Assembly (NCBI GenBank): GCA_016715505.1
Contig: JADJZY010000003.1
Location: 124,001 to 188,000 of the forward strand
DNA length: 64,000 nucleotides
Direction: 5' to 3'
Origin: Bacteroidota bacterium
GTDB taxonomy: Bacteria > Bacteroidota > Bacteroidia > Chitinophagales > Chitinophagaceae
Every line of letters starts with the position of its first letter. The stretch's first letter is position 1. A program made the translations under genes and the position numbers. A model generated the notes under the pieces. That model was not told where the DNA came from. It did not search any database and saw only the letters and a list, made by a program, of their open reading frames with translations. Shown here in pieces: positions 17,371 through 27,140 of the stretch.

Positions 17371-18366
17371 ATGCTGCGATTTCAGTACATGTCCTTCTTT
17401 TGGTTATTATTGGTGCCCCTTGTATTGGGTGGGATCTATCTCATTTACCTATCCTATCGCAAACGACAAATCAAAAAGTTCGGTGATATTCAGCGTGTTG
17501 AATCTCTGATGCCCGGACATAGTTTATGGCGAAAAGGTATTCGTTTTACCCTGGTGATGATGGCATTGGCGGCAATCGGTGTCGGATTAGCCAATTTACA
17601 AGCCGGAAAACGTTCGGAAAAAGTCAGTCGCAAAGGCATTGATGTGATGATTGCTTTGGACGTCAGTAAGAGTATGCTGGCCAAAGATGTGAGTCCGAAC
17701 CGTCTTGAAAAAGCACGGCTCCTGATTTACCGTTTATTGGAGAAATTAGGGAACGATCGTGTGGGTTTGGTATTATTTGCGGGGAGGGCATATGTTTCTG
17801 TTCCATTGACCGTTGATTTTTCGGCCCTCAAAATGAATCTATCCACTGCAAACCCCGATTTGGTTCCTACACAAGGGACCGTATTGGGAGAGGCGATCGA
17901 CATGTCGAGACAATGTTTTAATGCCAAAGAAACCAAGTATAAAAGTATTGTATTGATTAGCGATGGAGAAGACCATGATGAAGGCGTCAGTGATGCGGTT
18001 AAACAAGCTGTCTCGGAGGGAATCATGATTAATACAGTCGGTATTGGATCGCCGGAGGGCAGTCCGATTTGGGATGAAGAAACCCATCAGAATAAGGTGG
18101 ATGCCGAAGGTAAAGACGTCATCAGCAAACTCAACGAGGAAATATTAAGTGATATCGCTTCTAAGGCACAGGGCATTTATCAACGATTACAAAATGCCGA
18201 ACAAGTAGCGAATACACTGGGCACACAAATCAGCAGCACAGAGCAAAAGAATTTTGGGGACAGTATTTTTACGGATTATGACTCTTACTTTCAATATTTT
18301 CTGGGATTCTCCTTGTTACTACTGTTGATTGAGCCGATGATCCCGGAAAAAAAACCGCTTCGATAA
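17371..18366 (+). CDS. batB: VWA-domain membrane protein BatB
   Basis: This protein of about 331 residues has N-terminal membrane segments (about residues 8-27 and 53-72), a von Willebrand factor A domain (about 85-270) with an intact MIDAS motif DVSKS and a C-terminal membrane segment (about 308-325). This layout matches BatA/BatB of the Bacteroides aerotolerance operon. The paired batC TPR gene follows after 10 bases, which favours batB. Bat proteins have been linked to stress tolerance, with no settled mechanism. Neither batA nor moxR is upstream, because iscU diverges there. ATG 17371 is used; TTG codons at 17362 and 17365 are in frame but overlap the promoter box. Confidence 0.85.
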   Translation: MLRFQYMSFFWLLLVPLVLGGIYLIYLSYRKRQIKKFGDIQRVESLMPGHSLWRKGIRFTLVMMALAAIGVGLANLQAGKRSEKVSRKGIDVMIALDVSKSMLAKDVSPNRLEKARLLIYRLLEKLGNDRVGLVLFAGRAYVSVPLTVDFSALKMNLSTANPDLVPTQGTVLGEAIDMSRQCFNAKETKYKSIVLISDGEDHDEGVSDAVKQAVSEGIMINTVGIGSPEGSPIWDEETHQNKVDAEGKDVISKLNEEILSDIASKAQGIYQRLQNAEQVANTLGTQISSTEQKNFGDSIFTDYDSYFQYFLGFSLLLLLIEPMIPEKKPLR

Positions 18367-18376
18367 ATGTTATAAA

Positions 18377-19180
18377 ATGAAGTACGGAATTCGAACATAT
18401 TTTTACTTTTTGATTGCTGCATTCAGCTGTTTGAATTCAGGAAATCTGTTTGCGCAGCAGCGGGATGCACAATTGTACAAGGGTAATAAATTATATGGAC
18501 AAGGTAAGTACAAAGAAGCGGCTGACTTGTACGAACAATCCTTGAAGAAGAAAAAAAGTACAGAAGCCATTTATAATTTGGGGAATGCTTTGTATCAGCA
18601 AAAAAATTACGAGGCGGCGGTCAAAAAATACCAGGAAAGTCAAAAATTAAGTAGCAATAAACAGCTGCGTTCGGCCAGTAATCATAATATTGGCAATACC
18701 TATTTTGAGCAAAAAAAATGGGATGCAGCCATTGGATATTTTAAAGAGGCTTTGCGCCAAAATCCGAATTCCGCAGATAGTCGATACAACCTGGCCTATG
18801 CCATGGCTATGAAAAAGAAAGAAGAGCAGCAAAAACAGAATCAACAAAACAAGGATCAACAAAAGGATCAACAAAATAAAGATCAGCAGAACAAAGACCA
18901 ACAAAACAAGGACCAACAGAATAAAGATCAGCAAAACAAAGACCAACAGAAACCGAATGAACCTAAGCCTGACAATCAACCTGAAAATCAGGATGAACAA
19001 GGGGATCCGAAAAAGCAAAACGAACAAAAGCAAGATCAAAAACCTCAACCAATGCCCAGCAAACTCAGTAAAGCGCAGGCTGATCAGATTTTGAATGCCT
19101 TAAATCAGGAAGAGAAAAAACTCAAAGAGAAAAAAGAAAAAGGCAAAGGGCAGGCCGTTCGGTTGGAAAAGGATTGGTAA
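18377..19180 (+). CDS. batC: TPR protein BatC
   Basis: This 267-residue protein has a signal peptide (ending LFAQ, residue 26), about three TPR repeats (residues 30-150, with GNKLYGQGKYKEAADLYEQS and AIYNLGNALYQQKNYEAAV), then a low-complexity Gln/Lys/Asp/Asn-rich tail with repeated NKDQQ units. The TPR part fits BatC, a periplasmic partner of BatB. The tail is encoded by a tandem 15-bp repeat and may vary in length between strains. Bat operons usually go on to batD and batE, but none follows here. Confidence 0.85.
   Translation: MKYGIRTYFYFLIAAFSCLNSGNLFAQQRDAQLYKGNKLYGQGKYKEAADLYEQSLKKKKSTEAIYNLGNALYQQKNYEAAVKKYQESQKLSSNKQLRSASNHNIGNTYFEQKKWDAAIGYFKEALRQNPNSADSRYNLAYAMAMKKKEEQQKQNQQNKDQQKDQQNKDQQNKDQQNKDQQNKDQQNKDQQKPNEPKPDNQPENQDEQGDPKKQNEQKQDQKPQPMPSKLSKAQADQILNALNQEEKKLKEKKEKGKGQAVRLEKDW
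18841..18950 (+). repeat. 15-bp in-frame tandem repeat in batC
   Basis: Units close to AACAAAGACCAACAA repeat about six times and encode NKDQQ. The repeat is a multiple of three bases, so slippage would change tail length without a frameshift. Confidence 0.75.
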
Positions 19181-19430
19181 TCATTACTTGTTACCTAAAC
19201 AGGCATCTGCATCAGAAGATATAAACGACAGACCAAGATCCCATTCGAAACATCATAGGGTCATTGAGCTCAGGCTGAGGTAATCTATCAGCCCACAAAG
19301 GAATCAAGGTTTCCAAAATACGCCGGAGCGCTGTTTCTAAACAATTCATCCATTTTTTTACGCTTAGATTTTTAGTCTGGAGTTGCTTTTTTGTCTATTT
19401 AACTTTACTTTATGTAAATAAAACACGACA

Positions 19431-19455
19431 AAATGTAAAGCATACCATACATTTG
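19431..19455 (+). promoter_or_regulatory. Promoter and operator of the membrane protein/XRE pair
   Basis: TACATTTG (19448-19455) is an exact -7 box 16 bases before the ATG. It is also the right half of a perfect 7-bp inverted repeat AAATGTA/TACATTT with a 10-base spacer, so a repressor bound here would cover the promoter. Confidence 0.5.
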
Positions 19456-19471
19456 ATAAAAATAAAATTCT

Positions 19472-19948
19472 ATGAAACCTTATCTCATGCTTCCTTACAA
19501 GTACAAAAAAATTGGCTGGCTCATTTTTATTCCGGCTACCCTCTTTAGTATCATTCTCCTTTTATCCGGCTTCGGTGATTTTGAAATCAATACGAAGGTC
19601 TTTGCCATTTATTCGCAAGAACTGATGGGTGAATCTCAATGGATGAAAATGGTTCAAACCAATATCAGCAATACGATAGCCGGTCTTGGATTTATCATCG
19701 GGGCCTTACTAATTGCCTTTAGCCGCGAACAAAAAGAAGATGAATTCATTGCACAGCTTCGTTTATCCTCCCTGCAATGGGCAGTATTGCTCAACTATGT
19801 TTTACTTTTGCTGTCATTTCTGCTGATTTATGGTATGGGCTTTTTGAATGTGATGCTCTACAATATGTTCACAGTCATCATACTGTTTATTGTGCGTTTT
19901 AATTATGTCCTTTATCGCCACACCAAGTCAATCTCCGATGAAAAATAG
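19472..19948 (+). CDS. Small integral membrane protein paired with an XRE regulator
   Basis: This 158-residue protein has four hydrophobic segments (about residues 13-31, 68-86, 104-126 and 128-148). I do not recognise a named family. Its 3' end overlaps the start of an XRE-type regulator by 11 bases, a common pairing in which the regulator controls the membrane protein. The C-terminus (RHTKSISDEK) is charged. A clear -7 box and inverted-repeat operator lie upstream. Confidence 0.7.
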   Translation: MKPYLMLPYKYKKIGWLIFIPATLFSIILLLSGFGDFEINTKVFAIYSQELMGESQWMKMVQTNISNTIAGLGFIIGALLIAFSREQKEDEFIAQLRLSSLQWAVLLNYVLLLLSFLLIYGMGFLNVMLYNMFTVIILFIVRFNYVLYRHTKSISDEK

Positions 19949-20138
19949 TATCAAAGTTGAACGCGCGATCAAAGGCATCACGCAAGAAGAATTGGCCAGA
20001 TTGGTATCTGTGAGCCGACAAACCATCAACGCCATGGAGTTAAACAAATATGTACCTTCTACTGTGTTGGCACTCAAAATTGCCCGTGTGTTTGAGAAAC
20101 CCCTGGAGCAAATTTTTAGTCTGGACGAAAATGATTAG
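19938..20138 (+). CDS. XRE-family HTH regulator
   Basis: This 66-residue protein is essentially one helix-turn-helix: RAIKGITQEELARLVSVSRQTINAMELNKYVPS, followed by KIARVFEKPLEQIFSL. It matches the small YozG-like XRE class. The ATG at 19938 overlaps the upstream membrane gene by 11 bases, which suggests translational coupling. It probably represses the shared promoter through the inverted repeat at 19431-19454 (inference). Confidence 0.88.
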   Translation: MKNSIKVERAIKGITQEELARLVSVSRQTINAMELNKYVPSTVLALKIARVFEKPLEQIFSLDEND

Positions 20139-20180
20139 TTCCTTATACCGGAAAAAATCACCAAGGAAAAAAGGATCGAC

Positions 20181-20876
20181 ATGCAAACAGCCCAACAAAT
20201 TCTGGCCCATCTGCGTAGCCTGGAAAACAAAGCCAATCAGGCTGGTATGAAACGTTTTGCCATTGGCAACGACAATACTTTAGGGATAAGTTTACCCGTA
20301 TTACGAGACATGAGTAAAAGCCTGAAAAAGCAAAGCGATCATCATATACTCGCAAAAACCCTTTGGCAAAGCAATATTCATGAAGCGATGATATTGGCTT
20401 CCATGCTGGCTGATCCCAAACTTTTTAGCGCTGAAGAAATGGATTCCTGGACCCATCAATTTTATTCGTGGGATATCTGCGATCAGGTCTGTACCAACCT
20501 CTTTCACAAAACACCTTATTATCTCGAAAAAGCATTTGCTTACTCCTATCACCACGAAGAATTTGTAAAAAGATGTGGATTTGTGCTGATGGTACAATAC
20601 ACGGTGCATCACAAAAAGGAGTCGGATGATATGTGTTTACAATTTTTAAAACGAATTGAAGAGGAAGCGGGTGATGAGCGGAATTTTGTAAAAAAAGCAC
20701 TCAATTGGTGTTTGCGTCAAATAGGGAAACGAAATACCTTTCTGCATCCACATGCCCTTGCAGCAGCCCATCAAATTCTTGCCCAAGGTAGCCGATCCGC
20801 TCGTTGGATAGCCCATGATGCGATACGTGAACTAGAGTCGGAAGCAGTAAAAAAAAGGCTGGGATTGATACCATAA
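20181..20876 (+). CDS. DNA alkylation repair protein (AlkD-like)
   Basis: This 231-residue protein is all-alpha with HEAT-like repeats, the AlkD architecture. Segments fitting the family are FAIGNDNTLGISLPVLRDM, SNIHEAMILASML, WDICDQVC, NFVKKALNWCLRQIGKRN and SRSARWIAHDAIREL. AlkD-type glycosylases remove bulky alkylated bases; the conserved Trp, Asp and Arg positions appear present (WDICD, RSARW). It starts 42 bases after the XRE gene and may be in the same operon. Confidence 0.88.
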   Translation: MQTAQQILAHLRSLENKANQAGMKRFAIGNDNTLGISLPVLRDMSKSLKKQSDHHILAKTLWQSNIHEAMILASMLADPKLFSAEEMDSWTHQFYSWDICDQVCTNLFHKTPYYLEKAFAYSYHHEEFVKRCGFVLMVQYTVHHKKESDDMCLQFLKRIEEEAGDERNFVKKALNWCLRQIGKRNTFLHPHALAAAHQILAQGSRSARWIAHDAIRELESEAVKKRLGLIP

Positions 20877-20976
20877 AATATGGTTGACTCATTTTTCAAT
20901 CATGATTTATACCAATGAGATTTGGTCTTGTACAAATATCAAATCGGTATTATAACCCAATGCTCAGCGGGGTTTA

Positions 20977-21091
20977 CGCCTTTATTGTAAATCAATAGAA
21001 TACATTCCATTTAAACGCCAAAATTTGTTTATAGATAATTATCCCTCGTCAGTTTGGGCACGGGTCACAGACGCCGCGCGTGCCGAACTGC
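20977..21091. repeat. Direct repeat copy A (~115 bp)
   Basis: The sequence resembles 23903-24024 over its whole length, with the 17-base core GGGCACGGGTCACAGAC identical in both. The right part is an imperfect palindrome running from CAGTT..GGGCACG to CGTGCCGAACTG. The two copies flank a 2.8-kb stretch of decayed sequence. Confidence 0.65.
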
Positions 21092-22480
21092 ATAGCATAC
21101 AAAGCCGCGAGCGGGAAAAAATACTAGAATCATATTCCCCCAAGGTTCACTCAAAACTTCGTAAACGTACAGGACCAGAAGTTACTTAAATTACCTCACT
21201 TGTTACATAGGTATACATCGTTATTACATGACGCTGGGTTATCCTAGCGCCTGTTAGAAATTTGAATTGATTCATTCTTCACCTTAAAACAAAATGAAAG
21301 TAATGCACTGTTGCTGTTTTTCATCCCAAGATGATGACCGCTCAAACACAATTTGTTTGCCTATGGTGAGTCAGCCCTCGCGATGAAGCACTTCGCATGT
21401 GAGGTATTTCCACCTGCTCCCTTCCAACTGCAACGACATCGTAGTTTGGTAAAGTAAATCGTAATCAACAAGACAAGCTGTGTTGAAACGATCAGCCCAA
21501 CGACCTCCGCCTGCATATGAGTTAGTAAAACGCTTCACCCCCCTTCGTTAAACTTTATTACAATTGTGCTTACCCCCGGCAACTAGGAAATGCGCGTTTA
21601 TTTCTAGGTTCAATTCTAACGGCGTAATGCTACAGTCATTCAATATCTTCAACAATGGCTCTAATCATTTAAATAATCTCTCTGAGTCGAGGTTGTCGTA
21701 GGTATCACATTGAATATATATAGCTGGATGATCCGTCATTCCCGTAGGTAACCGATGGTTTTATTGTAAATGTCAGTGGCTGACCAATTGGCCGACTTTT
21801 CATCTTTAAGATGTCAACATGATAACTGGGATGGCTAGGAGTACTTGTGTTGCACGATCTTTCTCCACGTCTAACATCATGAAACTTTCTGTCAAGTTAT
21901 ATGTCCAATGGTACAATCATCAACGATTTAGATATCTTGCTGGCTGGAGGTGGATGTGCATTATAAAGGGTCCGGTTATCTGGTTCTTGCTCAAGAGACC
22001 AATCATTGATTCGATTAATTTAAATAATAATTTATCTGTTTCTTCTAATATAGTTTATAACTTGCTGCGCAATACTTTCAGCTGGATTATAGATCGGTAG
22101 TTTATTGCCGAAACATGTGAATGCGATCGGCTTTTGTTTTCGAAGGAATCTTGCAACAATAATCTTGTGGTCCAAGAATTATGGCGAGCCAAGTTCGTTA
22201 GAAAAATAAATTTCGTGTTAGCGACAAGTGATGGTCATTATATTGCTGTTGGTGCCAAAAACATGAGAGTACCCCTGCCAACAGATTTTCTTGTCTTAAA
22301 AATGAACTCAGCTGGTAGTGTAAATTGCTGTGAACGAAATGCTACTCAAACAACATCAACAGTTAATGTAGGGCAGGATGTTTTTACAGTAGTTATATAA
22401 AATACACACCTCTTTTAGTGGACGTCCAACTTATAATTTATGCGGTCCATTAAATCCTTGTTTTGTGTTGAATCCAATTT
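21092..22480. other. Degenerate sequence without supported genes
   Basis: No reading frame here shows a recognisable domain. The open stretches at 21819-22100 and 22134-22400 have unnatural composition and no plausible start context. This appears to be decayed DNA upstream of the T9SS protein remnant. Confidence 0.4.
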
Positions 22481-23807
22481 ATTGTGAGGACGAAGATATA
22501 ATCACCAATGTAAATATGGATAGCGTGTTCAAGTTACAGATGGGTATCATAAACTAAATCAGTGCCCCATGGACAGGCACTGCTCACAGCTTATTTAGGA
22601 CCAGTTCAGCCTATAAACGTGAAATCAGTGCTATATCTGTTTGCCAAGATTATGCACTTTCAATAGATGTATTCTATGAATGTGGTGGTGAAACTCAAGT
22701 GCCACCTATGTTCAAGAATTCAAAGTCGCTCCAAACCTCCGTCAGCCTGGCACATACACTCCATGTGAACAACATGCATCAATGTATCTATTCCTTTACT
22801 ACGACGCCGTGTTTGCCAGTATCCCAATACTGCTCCACAACGGTCCTGGAATGATGGGTATGTATCAAACTCGTACCAATGTAGAGCCCTACAACGTTGT
22901 TCAAAATTTTACTGTTACTGTTCAAAACGATGGATGCAGTCGAACATATCCAATTCAAGTAATAGAAGACACTGTTGCTTGAATCCTTGCTTGAACTACC
23001 GGATACTATTGTGCATTAGAGCCTTATGTATTTACAGATTTAAGTTGTATGCCTACCAATATTAGTAGCTACCGATGGGTTTTACACGAGCTAAATCCAC
23101 CAGCACCATGGACTGGAATATGCAGTACAGGCTACTTGCCAGGGCCAGTAGTTCCTATTGATGTAACGAATATGTGTCCACTCATACCAGGCAAATCTTA
23201 TGCACTATCCATTGATGTATTTAAAGAATGTAATGGCCAGGTAATTTCGAAGACTATCGTTCGTGAATTCTATTTCCAACCAAGCACATACATACTCTTT
23301 CAGACCAGTTCAGGGAAATAGCCCCACTCTTAATTTGAATTACTTCGGGCAAAATGAATGCAATGGCAACTTATTGTATAAAAAGATTATTCATCCGGTA
23401 ACATAGGTTCTCCTTTGATTTACTATCCACCGTTTAACCCAATTCCTTACAACGGAGAAAATTTAACTATGGAGTATTTCTTCGATAACTGCTGTGTACA
23501 ACAAGTCAACTTTTATCCTGTTTGGGGTAAAATGCAGAACGCAAGTTCTTCGGAGCCAGTAAACCAAATATTTGAGTATTCAATTTATCCATCGCCAGCG
23601 AGTACTGTAGTTTCGATAACAAATTCAATGCTGAAAGGCACGAAAAAAGTATTGATTACGGATTTAAAAGGCAAGAAAGTGTTTGAGACAGTTTTCAACG
23701 AAAATACACTGAATATAGATGTAAAAGCATGGTTGAACGGACTCTACTTTGCTAACATTCAAGACGATCAAGGAGTAAAAACGTATAAATTCATGGTCCT
23801 TCATTAG
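22481..23807 (+). pseudogene. Decayed T9SS surface protein with repeated domains
   Basis: Fragments in several frames include two related copies of one domain: one around 22560-22690 (APWTGTAHS, YALSIDVFYECGG) and one at 23049-23275 (APWTGICSTGY, YALSIDVFKECNG). The last fragment (about 23550-23807) is a type A T9SS sorting domain with FEYSIYPSPASTVVSI and NGLYFANIQDDQG. Stops and frameshifts are scattered throughout, so the gene is dead. It was a secreted, surface-attached protein with tandem repeats. The N-terminus cannot be found. Confidence 0.65.
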
Positions 23808-23902
23808 GAACTACCATTTTTGCACGCACCAAACTACTGAAATCTTTTGAGTAGTTTGGTGCGTTTGCTTTGATGCCTCAGCTGGCGCTGGTTTGTAACC
23901 CG

Positions 23903-24024
23903 CGCCTTTATTTAATAACATCAATCAGGAATACATTCCATTCCAAAACGCCCACAATTTATTATGGATAATTATCCCTTGCCAGTTTGGGCACGGGTCA
24001 CAGACACGGCGCGTGCGGAACTGC
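23903..24024. repeat. Direct repeat copy B (~122 bp)
   Basis: Partner of copy A at 20977-21091, in the same orientation. Shared blocks include AATACATTCCATT, GATAATTATCCC and the 17-base core. Small indels separate the blocks. Confidence 0.65.
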
Positions 24025-24240
24025 TGAAGATAAATTCGGACTAGCGTAGACAATGACAGAAATGGAATCGGTGTCCATCATGTTTCATCCACCTAAATAG
24101 CTGCTATTGAGATCATTCCTATGTTGCGGTTCAAAGCCGAAATGGGCACATTGGCTCAATTTATTGCCTGATCCATCATTCCTTTTTAGGATAACATTTT
24201 TATGTGGCAATTTCATACTTGAAAACCGTGGCAAAGAGGT

Positions 24241-25515
24241 ATGCAAGAACATCTTCTTCAATATTTATGGCAACACCGATTATATGCCAGTGATAAAAAA
24301 TTACAGACAACCGATGGACAGGAAATGATCGTGATTCATCCGGGTCAGTGGAATCGAAATACTGGTCCGGATTTTTTGGAGGCCCAAATATTGATCCAAC
24401 AAACCCGCTGGGTGGGTCATGTGGAATTACATCTCCGTAGCAGTGATTGGCTTAAACATAAGCATCAGCATGATGAAAACTATACCCGGCTCATTTTGCA
24501 TGTGGTTTATGAACACGATACCGAAATCCGCACTTCCGATGGTTCTTCCTTTCCAACCCTGGAACTCAAGCCTTATTTAAATCTACAACACATTCAACGA
24601 TATCAACAGTTACAAAATCAAAGTCATTGGATCCCCTGTGAAACCTATCTGGCAAGTATCCCATCTATTTTTATAGAAAAACAAAAAGAACGCATGCTGG
24701 CAGAGCGATTGGAAAGGAGAAATATCGACATTCTGAATTGTTTACATGAGCATCAGGGCGACTGGAAGGAAGTGTTTTATATTGAATTGGCAACCGCTTT
24801 TGGTTTGCATATCAACCGGGAATCTTTTCGAAATCTGGCCAGGCGAACCCCCTTAAAACTCTTATCAAAATATAAAAACAGTTTGTTTCGTTTGGAAGCA
24901 TTGTTATTCGGACAAGCCGGATTTTTGTATGATTATTTTGAGGATGAATATCCTTTGTTACTTCAACAAGATTATGAGTTTCATCGAATCAAACATCAAC
25001 TGGAACCGATGACCAAAAATCAATGGAAGTTCTTGCGCCTCAGACCTGCCAATTTTCCCAGCATCCGGATTGCCCAATTTGCTCAATTGATTCATCGTTC
25101 CTCGCATTTACTTCAGGAAGTTTTGGATTGTGACGATATTAAAAAACTAAGCTCCTTGTTTAACGCCGAAGTTTCGGGTTATTGGCTGACACATTATCAT
25201 TTTGCAGAAGCCTCCAAAGAACGCGAAAAACGAACAGGCCCTTCTTTCATCCAATTACTACTCATCAATGTGGTGATTCCATTCGTTTATGTTTATGGAA
25301 AAGCCCATGCCAAGGATTTTCTGTGTGAGCGTGCCCTGCATTGGTTAAGTGCTTTGCCACATGAGGACAATCAAATTATTTCGCAATGGAAAATGCGCAA
25401 AATTCCGGTTGAACACGCAGCAGACTCACAAGCCTTACTACAACTCAAAACCATGTATTGTGATCAAAAACGTTGTTTGGAATGTGGCCTAGGTTATCAG
25501 GTTTTACGAATGTGA
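24241..25515 (+). CDS. DUF2851 family protein
   Basis: This 424-residue cytoplasmic protein is of a family found almost only in Bacteroidota and of unknown function. Recognisable parts are HPGQWNRNTGPDFLEAQI and WVGHVELHLRSSDW near the N-terminus (a PD-(D/E)xK-like beta layout is possible), LRPANFPSIRIAQFA in the middle, and the C-terminal Cys cluster CDQKRCLECGLG, which could bind metal. The length is as expected. It stands alone just downstream of the repeat-bounded decayed region; the start is supported by AGAGGT directly before the ATG. Confidence 0.85.
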   Translation: MQEHLLQYLWQHRLYASDKKLQTTDGQEMIVIHPGQWNRNTGPDFLEAQILIQQTRWVGHVELHLRSSDWLKHKHQHDENYTRLILHVVYEHDTEIRTSDGSSFPTLELKPYLNLQHIQRYQQLQNQSHWIPCETYLASIPSIFIEKQKERMLAERLERRNIDILNCLHEHQGDWKEVFYIELATAFGLHINRESFRNLARRTPLKLLSKYKNSLFRLEALLFGQAGFLYDYFEDEYPLLLQQDYEFHRIKHQLEPMTKNQWKFLRLRPANFPSIRIAQFAQLIHRSSHLLQEVLDCDDIKKLSSLFNAEVSGYWLTHYHFAEASKEREKRTGPSFIQLLLINVVIPFVYVYGKAHAKDFLCERALHWLSALPHEDNQIISQWKMRKIPVEHAADSQALLQLKTMYCDQKRCLECGLGYQVLRM

Positions 25516-25637
25516 ATTGTATGTCAGACCCATGCTTATCCCGATTCGCTCATACAGACGAGACCAAAGTTTGTATCAGACAGAACCAATCGGCTATCTG
25601 TTTAGGAGCTGGGAGCAATTAAAATCCTAAAACGGAA

Positions 25638-26054
25638 TTATCCATTCGGCCAGTTAAAGGCAATGGATTTTTTAACTTCTTCATGTAAACTCAGTAATAC
25701 CGGGCAGGTAGTAGCAGCCTTTTCAAGAATCAATTTTTCTTTCTCCGTATAAATTCTATCCATAGGAAAACTGAATTCAACTTTTATTTCACCAATTCTG
25801 CGTAATGGATCGGCCACCATGATTTTTTCAATACCCACAGATACATCGCTTAAATCGATGTTGTGCGTTCGTCCGGCAATGCCCATGATGCTGACCATAC
25901 AAGCACCGAGGGCAGTAGCAACCAAATCAGTCGGGCTAAAACGTTCGCCTTTACCCTGATTATCTTTAGGGGCATCTGTTTCAATAACTGTACCGCTTTG
26001 TAAATGGACACATTCTGTTCGTAAGTCGCCTTTGTAGAGTATTTTTGAGGTCAT
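25638..26054 (-). CDS. OsmC family peroxidase-like protein
   Basis: This protein of about 138 residues has the OsmC fold. The two reactive cysteines lie in ALGACMVSIM and in TTCPVLLSL, as in OsmC/Ohr/YhfA members. The N-terminus (TSKILYKGDLRTECVHL) is closer to the YhfA-like group than to Ohr, so organic peroxide reduction is possible but not certain. I use the ATG at 26054 in place of a GTG at 26060. The gene is divergent from the next one. Confidence 0.88.
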   Translation of the reverse strand: MTSKILYKGDLRTECVHLQSGTVIETDAPKDNQGKGERFSPTDLVATALGACMVSIMGIAGRTHNIDLSDVSVGIEKIMVADPLRRIGEIKVEFSFPMDRIYTEKEKLILEKAATTCPVLLSLHEEVKKSIAFNWPNG

Positions 26055-26079
26055 AGACACAATTTTGGTAAATTTACGT

Positions 26080-26087
26080 TAGATTTG
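26080..26087 (+). promoter_or_regulatory. -7 promoter box of the following exported protein
   Basis: TAGATTTG (TAnnTTTG) ends 8 bases before the TTG start at 26096. Confidence 0.4.
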
Positions 26088-26095
26088 ATATCCGC

Positions 26096-27046
26096 TTGAA
26101 AATCATTCGTTTCATATGTATACTAATGGCCGTAACAGCTTTTACGGACCTGAAGGCTCAAATGAGCGCGACGGATTCTATGCGTATGGCCAATAAATTG
26201 CGGCTCGATTCCATGCGCAGCGCCAATGCCTTAAAGCGGGATTCATTGGCATCGGCCCGTGAACAAGCAGCCGAAGCCAAGCGTTTAGAAAGAGAAGAAA
26301 AATTACTCCAGCAAAAAACAGGGCGCAAAAAGAAGTTGTTGCCACTGACCCAGGAGATGTCGGTGGGCTATCGTTTATGTTCTGATGGCTGGGGTGTATT
26401 TGTGAATCGAGGATTTATTAAAACGGAAGATGTCGATCAGCCACACACAAATTTTTTATGGATTGAGTTGGCCGAAAAAAAGCATCCCAAAGAGAGCAAA
26501 ACCTTGAATGAGAATTTTGCGGTCATTTATCCGAACGAGATTAAACCGATTGCTTACAAATACGGGAAAATCAATAACTTTTATCAGTTTAAAATCGGTT
26601 ACGGGAATATCAAACCAATCACCGGTAAGATTGATAAAAAAAATGTACAGATCCATTGGGTGTATGGTGCCGGAATATCATTGGGACTCTTAAAGCCCTA
26701 TTATCTGGATATGTTCGTACCTGAAGGTAGTGGCTATGTTCGTACCTACGACCGTTACACCGAAGAAAACAAAGAATCTTTTCTTGATTTGAATAACCAG
26801 GGAACTATCATCGGAGGCAGTTATTTTTACCGAGGTATTAGTGAAGTGAAATTGCAACCCGGTTTAGCTTTACGTTCAGGTTTTTATTTTGATTATGCGC
26901 CAACCCGAAAATCATTTTTTGGCGTTGAAATAGGGGCTTCGGCAGAAATATACACGAAAAAAATTCCCATCATGGTGAATGCGCCAAACAGTGCCATGTT
27001 CTTTAATATTTACGCCGATATCCGATACGGAAAACGATGGGAGTAA
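26096..27046 (+). CDS. Exported hypothetical protein, probable outer-membrane beta-barrel
   Basis: This 316-residue protein starts at a TTG; no in-frame ATG would keep the signal peptide (residues 1-22, ending LKAQ). A charged coiled segment follows (about 25-85, with two RLDSMR-like repeats and many Arg, Glu and Lys). The rest alternates as in a beta-barrel (SVGYRLCSDGWGVFVNRGF, FKIGYGNI, AGISLGLL, FGVEIGASAEI) and ends YADIRYGKRWE, with an aromatic residue near the C-terminus. The family is common and unnamed in Bacteroidota; the function is unknown. Confidence 0.7.
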   Translation: MKIIRFICILMAVTAFTDLKAQMSATDSMRMANKLRLDSMRSANALKRDSLASAREQAAEAKRLEREEKLLQQKTGRKKKLLPLTQEMSVGYRLCSDGWGVFVNRGFIKTEDVDQPHTNFLWIELAEKKHPKESKTLNENFAVIYPNEIKPIAYKYGKINNFYQFKIGYGNIKPITGKIDKKNVQIHWVYGAGISLGLLKPYYLDMFVPEGSGYVRTYDRYTEENKESFLDLNNQGTIIGGSYFYRGISEVKLQPGLALRSGFYFDYAPTRKSFFGVEIGASAEIYTKKIPIMVNAPNSAMFFNIYADIRYGKRWE

Positions 27047-27140
27047 AACCTTGATAATCGTCCTTGGGGGTTAAATATCCTGTGTGTTCAAAGGTCAGGC
27101 AAAGGGCAGTGTAAGAAGTAAAACCTGAGTGCGATTCACC

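Noticed and set aside
17371..18366. VWA protein as a TssR-like T6SS component
   Set aside because: It is 14 kb from the tss genes and is paired with a TPR gene in the batB-batC manner.
21819..22400. Two short open frames in the decayed region
   Set aside because: Composition is unlike the other proteins here and no domain or promoter supports them.
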